The translations under genes were made by a program, and so were the position numbers. A DNA stretch of 64,000 bases from assembly GCA_022641835.1 (NCBI GenBank), contig CP048716.1:1364001-1428000 (forward strand), in the 5' to 3' direction. The notes beneath the pieces were generated by a model. The model made no database searches. It saw nothing but the letters and a program-made list of their open reading frames with translations, and had not been told where the DNA came from. Below are positions 19,083 through 28,326 of the stretch, piece by piece; the first letter of the stretch is position 1, and the number at the start of each line of letters is the position of its first letter. Source of the DNA: Petasospora fabianii (Eukaryota > Ascomycota > Saccharomycetes > Phaffomycetales > Wickerhamomycetaceae).

Positions 19083-19949
19083 TAGAGGACCTGGTTGAAG
19101 TAGCAGCTCTTAGGACAAGGAGATGAAATGGCATGGGAAATTATCCTTAATTCATATATGAGAAGCAGCACGGCCAGCTTGCCTCAAAACCTCTGAATAC
19201 AGTCATCAGCTACCTTGACCAAAACACCTGTACCTAATGCATCAAGGGAGGGAAGGGGTGGTTGTTAAAGTAAGGTTTCAGCGGAACCATGTCTGCATGG
19301 AACCGAGATCGCTTGGACTTTGTCCCAAAGAAGTAATGACCGAGCACTCGACTTCCTGATTGAGTACCGAACAATGGACATGGCGGCAGATCAAGGGCCT
19401 TCCGTTGCATGAAGAAAACGCGGCTAAGTACTGTTGCTGTATGCAAGCGACCCGGTCCATAAGCGAAATGAGGCTCCCTTGGTTGGAAGTTCTTAGGGAC
19501 TGGCCAGTTTTCCGGTATGGGGCAATGTACGATTTGGCGCAAAGGCGTGTGTTCTGTGTGTAGGGTTCTATTGTTCGAACCCAAAGAGGAAGGGGTGAAG
19601 GAAAAGGCACATGGTGATATGAGGCTAACGAAGCAGCAAGGCAGGCGCCTCAAATGGTTGCATGGCCTACGAAAGACTTCTGGTGCCAATATTTCCAGCT
19701 GCTGAAGATGTTTAATACGCACAATTAAAGGCTTTGCAAGGAGAGCTCATTGGTTAATGGTTCATGGACCCTGCATTTTAAACGAACTACTCCACTAAAA
19801 GATCGCGAACTGAATCGATTCGCGGAACTTCTGAAATATCAGGTCGGCTCAGACTTCGCATAATTTGTTGCCTTCGAGCGATGCATGTGCAAATATCAGT
19901 GTTCGGCAATTCTCTTTAACTTTGTCTTGACCTAAGAAACAAGGGCACG
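19083..19949. other. divergent intergenic region
   Basis: This 867-bp stretch separates the adhesin start from the DUF1279 gene. The minus-strand frame 19234-19722 (162 codons) overlaps plus-strand frames and has no domain, signal or family resemblance, so it is treated as chance. Confidence 0.4.
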
Positions 19950-20636
19950 ATGTTCTCCAGATTTGCTACCCTTGGACTACGGAGGGGCATGTTTGCAGGT
20001 TTCAAACCTCAAATGGCTGCCCAGAGACAGAACATGTACAATCAGTTCAAAGAGAACTTCCGCTACAAGTCCTTCCGCTTCCAATCTACGCAGTCTGCTA
20101 AGAAGCCAACGGGCATCAAGGCGCTTATGCAAGAATATGGATACTCTGCCTTGGGTGTCTATCTTTTGCTCTCTGCCATTGACTTCCCACTGTGTTTCCT
20201 TCTTGTTCATTCGTATGGTGTGGATAACGTAAAGCTATACCAGACAAAAGTGATGAATTGGATCAAAGAAAAGACTGGACTGGGTACCCCAAAGCAATTG
20301 CCAACACCGGGTGAAATGAGTCAGGAGACAAAGCCAGAAGAGGAGAGGACATTATGGGATGGAGCCATCATCACAGAAGCTATTGTTGCCTATGCTCTTC
20401 ACAAGTCACTTATCTTCATTCGTGTCCCAATTACTGCTGCCATCTTGCCAAGTTTTGTAGCGCAATTGCGCAGATGGGGATTCCATATTGGTAACCAAAA
20501 GATGACAACAATTGCCCAGCACGCTAAGGACAAGGCTACGAATGCTGTGGTGAACAAGGCCCAGGCTGTTGCCAGCAATCCAAAGTTTGGAAGACCAGCT
20601 AACAAGAAGAACAAGTGGACGAGTTGGTTCTTCTGA
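19950..20636 (+). CDS. mitochondrial DUF1279 (FAM210/Nat2-like) membrane protein
   Basis: The 228-aa product starts with an Arg-rich, acid-free presequence (MFSRFATLGLRRGMFAGF) typical of mitochondrial import. The DUF1279 core LMQEYGYSALGVYLLLSAID followed by FPLCFLLVHSYG (about 59-92) contains one membrane segment. A second hydrophobic part (about 157-180, including RVPITAAILPSFVAQLRRWG) follows. This is the family of S. cerevisiae Nat2 and YNR040W and animal FAM210, inner-membrane proteins linked to mitochondrial translation. Nat2's old label as an acetyltransferase is not supported by the domain. Confidence 0.85.
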   Translation: MFSRFATLGLRRGMFAGFKPQMAAQRQNMYNQFKENFRYKSFRFQSTQSAKKPTGIKALMQEYGYSALGVYLLLSAIDFPLCFLLVHSYGVDNVKLYQTKVMNWIKEKTGLGTPKQLPTPGEMSQETKPEEERTLWDGAIITEAIVAYALHKSLIFIRVPITAAILPSFVAQLRRWGFHIGNQKMTTIAQHAKDKATNAVVNKAQAVASNPKFGRPANKKNKWTSWFF

Positions 20637-21006
20637 TTCTGGCCACGAGAGAAACGTTCTGCACTGTACATAAAAAGTAGGCGGGTCCATCTTGTATAGA
20701 TCAGTTGGTAATTGCCATCTACTCAATGAATTCATGATATGTCGTAACGATTGATAGTAAATAACAACAGCAATATAATATGACGTACACCACCGATGAA
20801 TCTGGCGCTGTCCCAACCAGTCATCATATGTAAATCCCAAAGATAATAAACGCTCTCGAGCAAAAGATATATATAACAAAAAAAAGGCCCGAAAAGCAGA
20901 ACACTGATAGCATAGGAGATAAAAAAGAAATGCAGAAACGGAGAATGTATATGATCCTTCCTTGAAAGGACCTTTGTAACAAGTAAATTGGTCACAAAAG
21001 AAGTGA
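20637..21006. other. convergent 3' region
   Basis: This AT-rich 370-bp stretch lies between the ends of the DUF1279 gene and the uricase gene. No gene was seen. Confidence 0.5.
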
Positions 21007-21921
21007 TCAGAGCTTAGCCTTAGCATCTCTAACAACGGTACACTTGATCAAACCGTTTGGATGTGGAGATGGGTAGAACAACTCATTATCATTTTCAAGT
21101 CCCTTCCACTTGAGGTCCATAAGGAAGTAGTGCTTGTTTGGCAAGGAGTAAGTGACATCTTGAACGAGTGGAGCAGACTTGAGAATGTCAGTAGCCATGT
21201 TGTACATGGTGGCCTGAACGGATGGAGAGTTCTCAAGGGCAAACTTGTCAAGGGTGATCTTTCTAGCAAGAGCGTAGATTTTGTCAAAGGCACCCTGCTT
21301 GGCGAGCTTCTCAACTTCGTAGATGGAGCCAATCTTCTTAGAGTCAAAGGCCCAAGTGGCATCAACGTCAGTAGAGAGAATACGGTCAGTGGTTGGTGCA
21401 AGGGTGGTGAAGTCACACTTGTTGAAGCCATAGAACATGGATCCGGTTGACTTAAGAACTGTGAGATCCTTAATGGAAGAAGAAAGCTTGTAATCACCCT
21501 GTCTGGTGTAATGCAAGTTTGTGATTCTCTTTTCTGGGCCCTCGTGGATAAAGGAGTGGTCGTGCAACTTACCATTCACCTCGTACTTGACCCAACGGTC
21601 CTGAGTGACACTGACAGAGACACCAGAGACATGGGAGTACTTCTCAATGAAGTGTGTGGCAACCTTGGCGGCAAATCTCTCAATTGGCCAGACCTCAGTA
21701 GTCTTTGCAAGCACCAAGACGGTGTTCTTGACGGTGTCGGTTGGCACAATTGGGGAGTTGTCAGCCTCAGTGTAGGAGACGTCAAAGTCACCTTCAAGGA
21801 GACAGCAGACAGTGGCCTCAATGACCTCCTGCTTCTTAGGGTTCTGTGGGTCCTTCTTGACCTTAAGGAACTTGACGTTGTCCTTACCGTATGTGGAGGA
21901 GGAGAGAGCGGAGTAAGACAT
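21007..21921 (-). CDS. UOX: urate oxidase (uricase), peroxisomal
   Basis: The 304-aa product is a full-length cofactor-free uricase, converting urate to 5-hydroxyisourate on the way to allantoin. The catalytic triad aligns as Lys13 (YGKDNVK), Thr61 (VPTDTVKNT) and His264 (SLPNKHYF). Other family blocks are HFIEKY, LTVLKSTGSMFYGF, DRILSTDVDATW and NGLIKCTV. The C-terminal AKL is a peroxisomal PTS1 signal. Codon use is strongly biased, so the gene is probably well expressed when induced. The promoter carries a TCGG-N6-CCGA palindrome and GATA sites, fitting induction by a UaY/Ppr1-type factor and nitrogen GATA control. S. cerevisiae lacks this gene. Confidence 0.96.
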   Translation of the reverse strand: MSYSALSSSTYGKDNVKFLKVKKDPQNPKKQEVIEATVCCLLEGDFDVSYTEADNSPIVPTDTVKNTVLVLAKTTEVWPIERFAAKVATHFIEKYSHVSGVSVSVTQDRWVKYEVNGKLHDHSFIHEGPEKRITNLHYTRQGDYKLSSSIKDLTVLKSTGSMFYGFNKCDFTTLAPTTDRILSTDVDATWAFDSKKIGSIYEVEKLAKQGAFDKIYALARKITLDKFALENSPSVQATMYNMATDILKSAPLVQDVTYSLPNKHYFLMDLKWKGLENDNELFYPSPHPNGLIKCTVVRDAKAKL

Positions 21922-22044
21922 GGTGGTGGTGTATGCTGTAGTGGAGAGTGTTGTTCTTGGACCTAAGGGTGGGTGTGTCTAATGGTGGAGAAAACTTGGT
22001 GCGAGTGTCTTGGTCTTATATGATCTGATCATATGAAATTTCCG

Positions 22045-22049
22045 TTATC
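22045..22049 (-). promoter_or_regulatory. GATAA site upstream of uricase
   Basis: The minus strand reads GATAA about 125 bp upstream of the uricase ATG, with another GATA at 22057-22060 on plus and a GATAAG on minus near 22338. Nitrogen catabolite GATA factors bind such clusters, but the individual sites are short. Confidence 0.35.
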
Positions 22050-22101
22050 AGAGAACGATACCCTGTCGGATTACTTGCTACTTCTTTGGCGATGCGTCTT
22101 C

Positions 22102-22115
22102 TCGGTGAAGCCCGA
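22102..22115. promoter_or_regulatory. TCGG-N6-CCGA palindrome (UaY/Ppr1-type site) in the uricase promoter
   Basis: The 14-bp sequence has exact TCGG and CCGA arms with a 6-nt spacer, 181-194 bp upstream of the uricase ATG. TCGG-N6-CCGA is the site of Aspergillus UaY, the activator of purine-catabolism genes, and close to the Ppr1 site of S. cerevisiae. The match to the pathway is what makes it convincing. Confidence 0.65.
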
Positions 22116-22399
22116 ACCCGCGCATAAGCGGCGCATACTAGAGCACAAAGTATTAAAGCCCTCCCTCAAATTGAGAGCACGGCACACTGCAAGAGCACAC
22201 TCTGCGTAGGTATGGACAAGGCCGAGGGGTGGTACTAGTACTACTTGTGGAAGGGAAAGGAACATCAGGATAAAAATGACGTGATTTGTGCCTGAGGAAT
22301 CCCTCCAAGACCTGGTAGCCAATTGTTGTCCACGCGCTTATCTCTACAGGGCTGCCCTCTCAGCGGAGGGGGACCCCAAAAGACTCTAAGGAACCCCAC

Positions 22400-22418
22400 G
22401 GGGGCCCATGGGTCCCCC
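22400..22418. repeat. GC-rich hairpin-capable sequence
   Basis: GGGGG, the palindrome CCCATGGG, one T, then CCCCC form near-symmetric arms. A second GGGGGACCCC lies about 30 bp before it. Both are in the uricase/SNG1-like intergenic region and contain STRE-like CCCC/GGGG cores. Confidence 0.35.
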
Positions 22419-22640
22419 ATAAATTTCCACCTATTGTCTGTTCATACAATAGAAGAGCTTTCCATGGGATATCCCCACAACGCATGCTAATAAATCACTG
22501 ATCGTAAACAAATATGCATCGATTACTTATTGATTATTGCCGATTTGAGCTCTGCCACCCAGCCATAAGTCCTGTTATCAGTGACGTAATCGCCGGTCGC
22601 GCGAATGCGTCCAAGTATCTTGAGGTTCTCAATGTTAGTC

Positions 22641-24242
22641 TCATTTCGCTTGTTCAGCCTCAGCTTTCTCCTTGGCCCGTTTCTCTCTCTTTGCTCTCAC
22701 CTTGGAAACGTGGAGAAGCACAAACGGTAGAGCTATGTTGGTCCACACGATCCACACAAATAGAATTCCGATGTTACGGCCCATCTGGCCCTTGTACGTG
22801 TTACAAAACACAACCTTAACTAGCTCAAACGCATTGTGAATCGGCATAGCGTAACCATATCTGTAGAAGGGGTATGTCAGAGCCATAGGAGACGTGGTTG
22901 GTGCAACGTTGAAAGCCATAAGCAAGACAACCCAACCACCAATGAGTGGTGGGTAGTAGGTAAAGAGTATCGTGGCTGCAATCTCGTTGAGCGTACCAAG
23001 TGATCCTATCAAGAGGTATGCAACAGCAAGGAGAACAAGTCCACCAGAGTGTCCAAAAGCTGAAGTAACATCAATCTTGAATGTGACATTCAACACAACA
23101 AATGAAGCTGCGAGTGTCAGATAAGATAACTGTGACACTAGCACTTTCACCAGGATAAACTTGGCTCCATGGACAACCGAGGCAAGATATATCTGGATTC
23201 GAATGGTCATAAGCATCTGGAAAAATGTAAACACAACAAGATACGATAACCCAAGTTGGAATGGAGCTGCAAGGATAGCAGCCGCGGGTCTCATATCAGT
23301 AAATACGAAAGTTGGTGGGGCTGCAAGCCATCTCAATGTGCTGACCTTGTCTTCATTCGAGTCAAAACTGTTCACCAGAGTTCCGTATTGTCCTTTGATG
23401 ACTTGAACAAAAGCCTCCTCAAACTGTTGACAAAATGTAACCACATATGACGATACAGAGACAAGGTCCCTTCCCGTCTCGTAGAGCACTTCAATCTGTC
23501 CCGTCAAGTTAAAAGATGTATCATTGTTTTGAATAGCAGTGTAAAGATCATACGTGATGTTCTCTGGGATATAAATGGCGGCCCAATACTTCTGATGATG
23601 CACAAGACGAATAGCCTCCTCCTTGAATGTGTTGTTGTGTTTGGCCGCCTGTGGGGCAAACGCATCGTGGTCAAATACCCTCCAAGCACCAATGGCATGA
23701 ATACCAGGCACTTGAAAAGCCGTATAGTTCACGGATTGTCCAACAATGGGCGGTACACCATTAACTTGTTGGTCATCGTTCACGACAAGGATTTTCATGT
23801 TGTGATAGTAATTCTCACGCTTATGGTATGTTCCCCACATAACAGACAGCGCGATAGAAAAGATCAATGCCAGAATGATATAGTTCTTCAAGAAGGTGAT
23901 GTAGATATTGGCACGCTGCTTCTTGAAATCTGAATCCCAGAAACCCATCTTGGCAATCTTCTGGTATGCACCGGTGCTCTTGATGCTCTCCACGATAGTG
24001 GAACGGCGTCGCTGAAGCGGGGTTGGGGGCGGTTCTGGTGCCTCTTCATCCCTGTCTCTGCTTGTAAGCGTTCTCATTATGGTGTTTCCAGCAATAGCAT
24101 CATCCTCTTGTAGCATCTGTTCAATCACGTCCTCGTTGAGCCGTTGAACCTCATCCGCAACAGAGCCTTCTGAGCTATCGCTCAAAAGCGAGTGGTTGGT
24201 AGATGAGGACCTGTCCAGGCGCTGACTTTGTGAGACAGACAT
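22641..24242 (-). CDS. SNG1-family membrane protein (DUF3533), copy A
   Basis: The start is taken at ATG 24242 (MSVSQSQRLD, A-rich context) rather than at 24431; the extra 63 residues read like leader sequence. The 533-aa protein has a hydrophilic, Ser/Glu-rich cytosolic N-terminus, a first membrane segment at about residues 115-140 (NYIILALIFSIALSVMWGTY), a large lumenal or external domain with several NxS/T sites, and about five C-terminal membrane segments, ending in a basic tail. This layout is DUF3533, the family of S. cerevisiae Sng1 (nitrosoguanidine resistance). It forms a head-to-head pair with a paralogue at 24523. The precise transport role is not established. Confidence 0.85.
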   Translation of the reverse strand: MSVSQSQRLDRSSSTNHSLLSDSSEGSVADEVQRLNEDVIEQMLQEDDAIAGNTIMRTLTSRDRDEEAPEPPPTPLQRRRSTIVESIKSTGAYQKIAKMGFWDSDFKKQRANIYITFLKNYIILALIFSIALSVMWGTYHKRENYYHNMKILVVNDDQQVNGVPPIVGQSVNYTAFQVPGIHAIGAWRVFDHDAFAPQAAKHNNTFKEEAIRLVHHQKYWAAIYIPENITYDLYTAIQNNDTSFNLTGQIEVLYETGRDLVSVSSYVVTFCQQFEEAFVQVIKGQYGTLVNSFDSNEDKVSTLRWLAAPPTFVFTDMRPAAAILAAPFQLGLSYLVVFTFFQMLMTIRIQIYLASVVHGAKFILVKVLVSQLSYLTLAASFVVLNVTFKIDVTSAFGHSGGLVLLAVAYLLIGSLGTLNEIAATILFTYYPPLIGGWVVLLMAFNVAPTTSPMALTYPFYRYGYAMPIHNAFELVKVVFCNTYKGQMGRNIGILFVWIVWTNIALPFVLLHVSKVRAKREKRAKEKAEAEQAK

Positions 24243-24522
24243 TTTATGTGTCAGGTGGTCCAGCCCTGGTGGAGTTTTGAGTGAGTATTGAAGAGGATTA
24301 TTAAAACCAGGAAGTTTGTGTAGCTGAGGCTTAGTGAAAATAGTGTTTGTATTCTTGATTGTCTCTAAATAAATATATTGGCGAGCCGCGCCTTGGACCG
24401 AGGAAAACGCAAGTAAACAACTCCGCCCCACACGGCTAAACTGGCATCATACACATCTCCCAGCCCAGGCCATCCACCATTTCTTAACCACATCTGAGGA
24501 CTTCACGAATAACTTACTAGCA
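24243..24522. promoter_or_regulatory. shared promoter of the SNG1-like pair
   Basis: The 280-bp region between two divergent paralogous start codons probably drives both genes. It includes the AT-rich stretch near 24361-24380; no specific factor site is convincing. Confidence 0.45.
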
Positions 24523-26406
24523 ATGGACGACCTGAGTTCCGAAGAGGCGCAGGGACATCCTCGTACGCGGAGACGTGAGCTCTCAGAAGTGGATCCTTTC
24601 GATAACACGTCTTATCGAACAACAACACAGGACGACCACGACTTCTCGGGCCTTGATGCATTGCCAGAGGACCTCCATCTCACAACCTCCAGGACATCCT
24701 TCAGAAGGCGCTCCTCTGCCAGTCGACTGGGTCCCATGGGTGCCGCTGGCTCGTCTGATACTACTAATCCAGGTCAGAACGAAGAGCAGGGATTAAACCA
24801 GCCCGAGTTCACAACACCGCAGTACAACCTTGCCACGAAGGAGAACCGCATTGACGAGGAGGCGGAGTCTGATACTGAGCTCGATGATCATGCCGTGATT
24901 CCTATCCATGCGGATAACCAGTTCTATCGTGAAGACACACAGAGAAAGCAGTCCTTTTCTACTCTTCCTTCCGCTACAACGAGAAGAAGCTCGGTAAGAA
25001 GAAACTCATCAGTTGCTGGCGCTAGTTTTACTGGGGAGAATGCAGATGGTGGACCTGCAACCAAGGTTGAGACGACCAAGTCTGTAAGAAAGAAAAGACG
25101 GCATGCGGAGTATATCAAGATTGGATGGATGTTTGGTAGGGTCTATCTCATCATCTTCATCATGTTCTTCCTCATTTTGTCGATCTACTGGGGGTCCTGG
25201 TATGACCGATCAAGTCACTTGAAACGCATTGGGTACTTGGTTGTCTCTGAGGAACAGACCGTGGAGAATGTTCCACCACTCATCACTGAAACGCTCTTTG
25301 GCTTGCTAAACTCGTCCACTGCACATACTGTTGGAACATTCCACTTTAAGTCCGCTGAAATTATACAAAAGGCAGCTGATCACAACAACACCATTCTCCA
25401 ACAAGTCATCAGTGAGGTGCATAGGCAAAACTACTGGGGTGCATTCTACATCGCAGCAAACACGACCTTTGACTTTTACACTGCTCTCAAGACCCAAGAC
25501 ACATCATTCAACACCACTTGCATCAAACTAATCTATGAGAATGGAAGAAAACCACAATCCGTTCAGAATTATGTTGTCAGCCCAATGCTCACCATGCAAA
25601 CCGCATTCGTTAAGCTCTCCTCATCATATATCTTTGAACCACTCATTGGACAACTTTCATCCAATGAGCAGCTTGCCCTCGCCACAAATGCATCATCACT
25701 AATTTCTGGACCATGGTTCGAGTTCCTTGACAACAGGCCTGTCAAAGAAACTGTGATCACTGGTCCAATCCAAATCGGGCTCATCTACATGCTTGTGCTC
25801 TCCTTCCACCAGTTTAACTTTGCATCGTCGACGCATGAGACCATCAGAGCACTTGTTCCATTGAGACAATACCTCGTGTACCATATTCTCACTTCTCATA
25901 TGGCCTACATCTGGCTCAGTCTTGTCTACTCGTTAATCTCCATTGCCTTTGGTGCCCCATACGACGCAACATTTGGTAAGAGTGGATTCCTCGTGTTATG
26001 GGCATTCACATATCTTCTCATGGCGGCACTTGGTGGTCTCAATGAGAATGCTGCCTTACAGATCTTTGCTAGGGACAGACCACTCATCGGATTCTGGATT
26101 GTGTTCTTCATGGTTATCAATCTTGCCCCAGTGTTCTCACCAATCACCGTGACGAATGTCTTTTACAGATATGGTTATGCTATCCCTATGTATAACGGTC
26201 ATGAGTTGTTGAAGATTGTGTTCTTGAATACCTACAAGGGTAACATGGGACGTTGTATTGGTATCCTAATCGCATGGATCTTGTTGGCAAACATTATCCT
26301 TCCGTTCAACTTGAAGAGTGTCAAGAGATACAAGCAGAAGGTTGAAGCGAAAGCAAAAGCCGCTCTTGAAAAGGCCCATGAGAAAGGTCAGTCTAGTGAT
26401 AGTTGA
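24523..26406 (+). CDS. SNG1-family membrane protein (DUF3533), copy B
   Basis: The 627-aa paralogue of the gene at 22641-24242 has a longer polar N-terminus (about 1-200, including a basic RKKRRHAEY just before the membrane). The first membrane segment is VYLIIFIMFFLILSIYWGSW. A glycosylated lumenal domain and about five C-terminal segments follow. It shares blocks with copy A such as YRYGYA(I/M)P, ELxKxVFxNTYKGxMGR and the IGxLxxWI segment. The head-to-head layout points to an old inverted duplication; the two copies differ clearly in length and sequence. It ends in a Lys/Ala-rich cytosolic tail. Confidence 0.87.
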   Translation: MDDLSSEEAQGHPRTRRRELSEVDPFDNTSYRTTTQDDHDFSGLDALPEDLHLTTSRTSFRRRSSASRLGPMGAAGSSDTTNPGQNEEQGLNQPEFTTPQYNLATKENRIDEEAESDTELDDHAVIPIHADNQFYREDTQRKQSFSTLPSATTRRSSVRRNSSVAGASFTGENADGGPATKVETTKSVRKKRRHAEYIKIGWMFGRVYLIIFIMFFLILSIYWGSWYDRSSHLKRIGYLVVSEEQTVENVPPLITETLFGLLNSSTAHTVGTFHFKSAEIIQKAADHNNTILQQVISEVHRQNYWGAFYIAANTTFDFYTALKTQDTSFNTTCIKLIYENGRKPQSVQNYVVSPMLTMQTAFVKLSSSYIFEPLIGQLSSNEQLALATNASSLISGPWFEFLDNRPVKETVITGPIQIGLIYMLVLSFHQFNFASSTHETIRALVPLRQYLVYHILTSHMAYIWLSLVYSLISIAFGAPYDATFGKSGFLVLWAFTYLLMAALGGLNENAALQIFARDRPLIGFWIVFFMVINLAPVFSPITVTNVFYRYGYAIPMYNGHELLKIVFLNTYKGNMGRCIGILIAWILLANIILPFNLKSVKRYKQKVEAKAKAALEKAHEKGQSSDS

Positions 26407-26561
26407 AACACTAGTGGACACTTCTTTAATAAAAGTTTAGTTCAAAACATAGCCAGATTAAAACATAGCCCCTACATGCAACGCAATCCCAACGGAAGGA
26501 CTTCATACAGATTTTATTTTCCAACATATTTGTATTAAATTACAACAGACATGTCTCGATT

Positions 26562-27029
26562 TTAACGGGAGGTAGCCTGGACCTTCTGGAAGGCACCCTT
26601 AGCCTGCTGCTTGGAGACCTTAGCACCACCGGCAGCGGCAATCTTAGCCTTCTCAGCCTTTCTGGCAGCCTTAGCAGCCTTCTTCTTCTCCTTGTCAGCC
26701 TTGGCAGCAGCCTCTCTCTGGGCCTTTCTAACCTCTGGCTTCTGAGCACGTCTCTCCTTGATCAACTCGAGGGAAACACCGGAAATAGCTCTCTGGGCCT
26801 TGACGGTCTTTCTGGTTCTCTTCTTGGAAACCTCCTCAGAAAGACCCTTCTTGTGGTGTCTTCTGTAAAGAACAGTCCAAGAGATTCTTCTTGGGTTCTT
26901 TCTCTGGTGGAACAAAGAGGCAGACTTGGAGTTCTGGAATCTGAAGATCTTGGAGTCACCTCTGACAAAGAGGGTACCTCTACCTGGGTAGATCTTGGAA
27001 CCGGAGAATGAGTCAACTTCGACCTTCAT
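26562..27029 (-). CDS. RPL24: 60S ribosomal protein L24 (eL24)
   Basis: The 155-aa product has the length of yeast Rpl24 and the family start [20 protein letters not shown], the block [19 protein letters not shown], and a long Lys/Ala-rich helical C-terminus. The zinc-binding Cys found in archaeal L24e are absent, as in S. cerevisiae. Strong codon bias fits high expression. It is divergent from RPL30, with 764 bp between the start codons, and a Rap1-like site lies 132 bp upstream. Confidence 0.97.
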   Translation of the reverse strand: MKVEVDSFSGSKIYPGRGTLFVRGDSKIFRFQNSKSASLFHQRKNPRRISWTVLYRRHHKKGLSEEVSKKRTRKTVKAQRAISGVSLELIKERRAQKPEVRKAQREAAAKADKEKKKAAKAARKAEKAKIAAAGGAKVSKQQAKGAFQKVQATSR

Positions 27030-27160
27030 TGTGACTGGAGGGATGTTAGTATTCTGTGCTTGAGATTTTGATAGACTGGTAAATACGAATTCATGTTCAG
27101 AGAGTGTGACCGTGTAGATATTGGTGAGCCCTTGATATGATAGTTTGTGGGGGATCCATG

Positions 27161-27170
27161 GTATGGGTGT
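27161..27170 (-). promoter_or_regulatory. Rap1-like site ACACCCATAC
   Basis: The minus strand reads ACACCCATAC, the first ten positions of the S. cerevisiae Rap1 consensus, 132-141 bp upstream of the RPL24 ATG. It is a plausible ribosomal-protein promoter element, but whether this yeast uses Rap1 for these genes is unknown. Confidence 0.5.
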
Positions 27171-27593
27171 CTCACAGGCAGGGTATGTAGATGTGACGTG
27201 GGGTCTTCCAGCTATTCACTTCCTTGGAGTTACTGTGCGTTTATCATAAAGGGTGAATTTAAGTGTGACTTCTCTGGTGGTCTTGATGAAGACGGCGGAC
27301 TCGAGGTATGGTAGTAATATTGCCTGTTGTTGCACTTCTTGTTGCGCTCTGGGACCCGTTTCGGAACGGATTCAAACGTAATAGTATGACACTTGTGAAC
27401 TTCTCTCTGAACGTCGTATACCTCTCGTTGGTACGTACTTTATTGGTTGCTGGTTAGAACCCCTCTATGTGTGTGCTTGGTTCCGTTGCTCGTGAACTTT
27501 TTGATGAAAAAGCGACACTGGCAGCGTGCGCTACGCACTGGAAGCGACAAACATCCAAACACCACTAGTTCCGCGTCTGTGCTTTGCGTTTTG

Positions 27594-27601
27594 TGTGACT
27601 G
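27594..27601 (-). promoter_or_regulatory. Homol-D box (CAGTCACA, reverse orientation)
   Basis: The plus strand reads TGTGACTG, the exact complement of the Homol-D core CAGTCACA used in ribosomal-protein promoters of many fungi outside Saccharomycetaceae. It lies about 200 bp upstream of the RPL30 ATG and forms an inverted pair with the box at 27632. Confidence 0.5.
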
Positions 27602-27631
27602 TGAAAAAGTATTTGGTGTTGTGGCGCGAAC

Positions 27632-27639
27632 CAGTCACA
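27632..27639 (+). promoter_or_regulatory. Homol-D box CAGTCACA
   Basis: An exact CAGTCACA lies about 155 bp upstream of the RPL30 ATG, 30 bp after an inverted copy. The pairing of two exact cores in a ribosomal-protein promoter makes chance less likely. Confidence 0.55.
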
Positions 27640-27759
27640 TGACAACACCTTAACACCACCCACTTTGGATCCGCTGCTTCGCTTGTGGTGAAAAAAAAAC
27701 TTCGAGCCCGAACTTTTCATAGGTATTCAGTAACTTGAGCTTCTTCCTCCCCCACATAA

Positions 27760-27799
27760 GACCGGAGTGTTTTAACCAACTAAATTCACAGAGATGGTC
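27760..27799 (+). promoter_or_regulatory. L30 autoregulatory kink-turn in the RPL30 pre-mRNA
   Basis: GACCGGAGTGT at 27760-27770 and CAGAGATGGTC at 27789-27799 reproduce the two strands of the S. cerevisiae L30 binding site. GACC pairs with GGTC, leaving the purine-rich asymmetric loop (GGA opposite GAGAT), and TGT pairs with ACA. The lower stem includes the start codon and the exon-intron junction. In S. cerevisiae, free L30 binds this RNA to block splicing and translation of its own transcript. Confidence 0.8.
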
Positions 27800-28253
27800 A
27801 GTATCTACTGCTTCGTCGATGGTACCACTGCTTGAGTCTGTCAGCTCTTTCGGGAGCAATGCTTTCAAGAGACTCTTGCGTCGATGGGACATCACTTGTG
27901 CTGTTTAAAAGGAACATCATACTAACATTTTACTAAAGGCCCCAAAGAACCAGGAGAACATTAACCAGAAGCTTGCTTTGACTATTAAGTCCGGTAAGTA
28001 CACCCTTGGTTACAAGTCTGTCGTCAAGTCCATGAGACAGGGTAAGGCTAAGCTTGTCATCATCGCTGCCAACACCCCAGTCCTCAGAAAGTCTGAGTTG
28101 GAGTACTACGCCATGTTGTCCAAGACCAACGTCCACTACTTCCAGGGTGGTAACAACGAGCTCGGTACTGCTTGTGGTAAGCTCTTCAGAGTTGGTGTCC
28201 TCGCCATTACCGACGCTGGTGACTCTGACATCTTGACCTCCCTTGAGGCTTAA
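27794..28253 (+). CDS. RPL30: 60S ribosomal protein L30 (eL30), spliced
   Basis: Exon 1 contributes only the ATG (27794-27796); exon 2 is 27939-28253, giving 105 aa as in S. cerevisiae. The intron (27797-27938, 142 nt) begins with the unusual GTCAGT, has the branch TACTAAC at 27920-27926 and ends AAAG. The protein reads [20 protein letters not shown], then the family blocks [38 protein letters not shown] and [23 protein letters not shown] is also the noncanonical 5' splice site of S. cerevisiae RPL30, where it is part of the L30 autoregulatory element; the same RNA motif is present here just upstream. Confidence 0.96.
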
Positions 28254-28326
28254 GTTGTCTTTTAAAGACTCTTATGATGGTTATTGTTGTTTTTAGTAAT
28301 TAATAGTGCCTGATGTTCTTTAATTT

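Noticed and set aside
19565-19585. A possible tRNA B-box (minus strand GGGTTCGAAC)
   Set aside because: The flanking bases do not form a T-stem and no A-box or acceptor stem can be found.
19234-19722. A 162-codon minus-strand frame upstream of the adhesin
   Set aside because: It overlaps other-frame open stretches, has no family resemblance, and its Pro/His/Arg-rich composition looks random.
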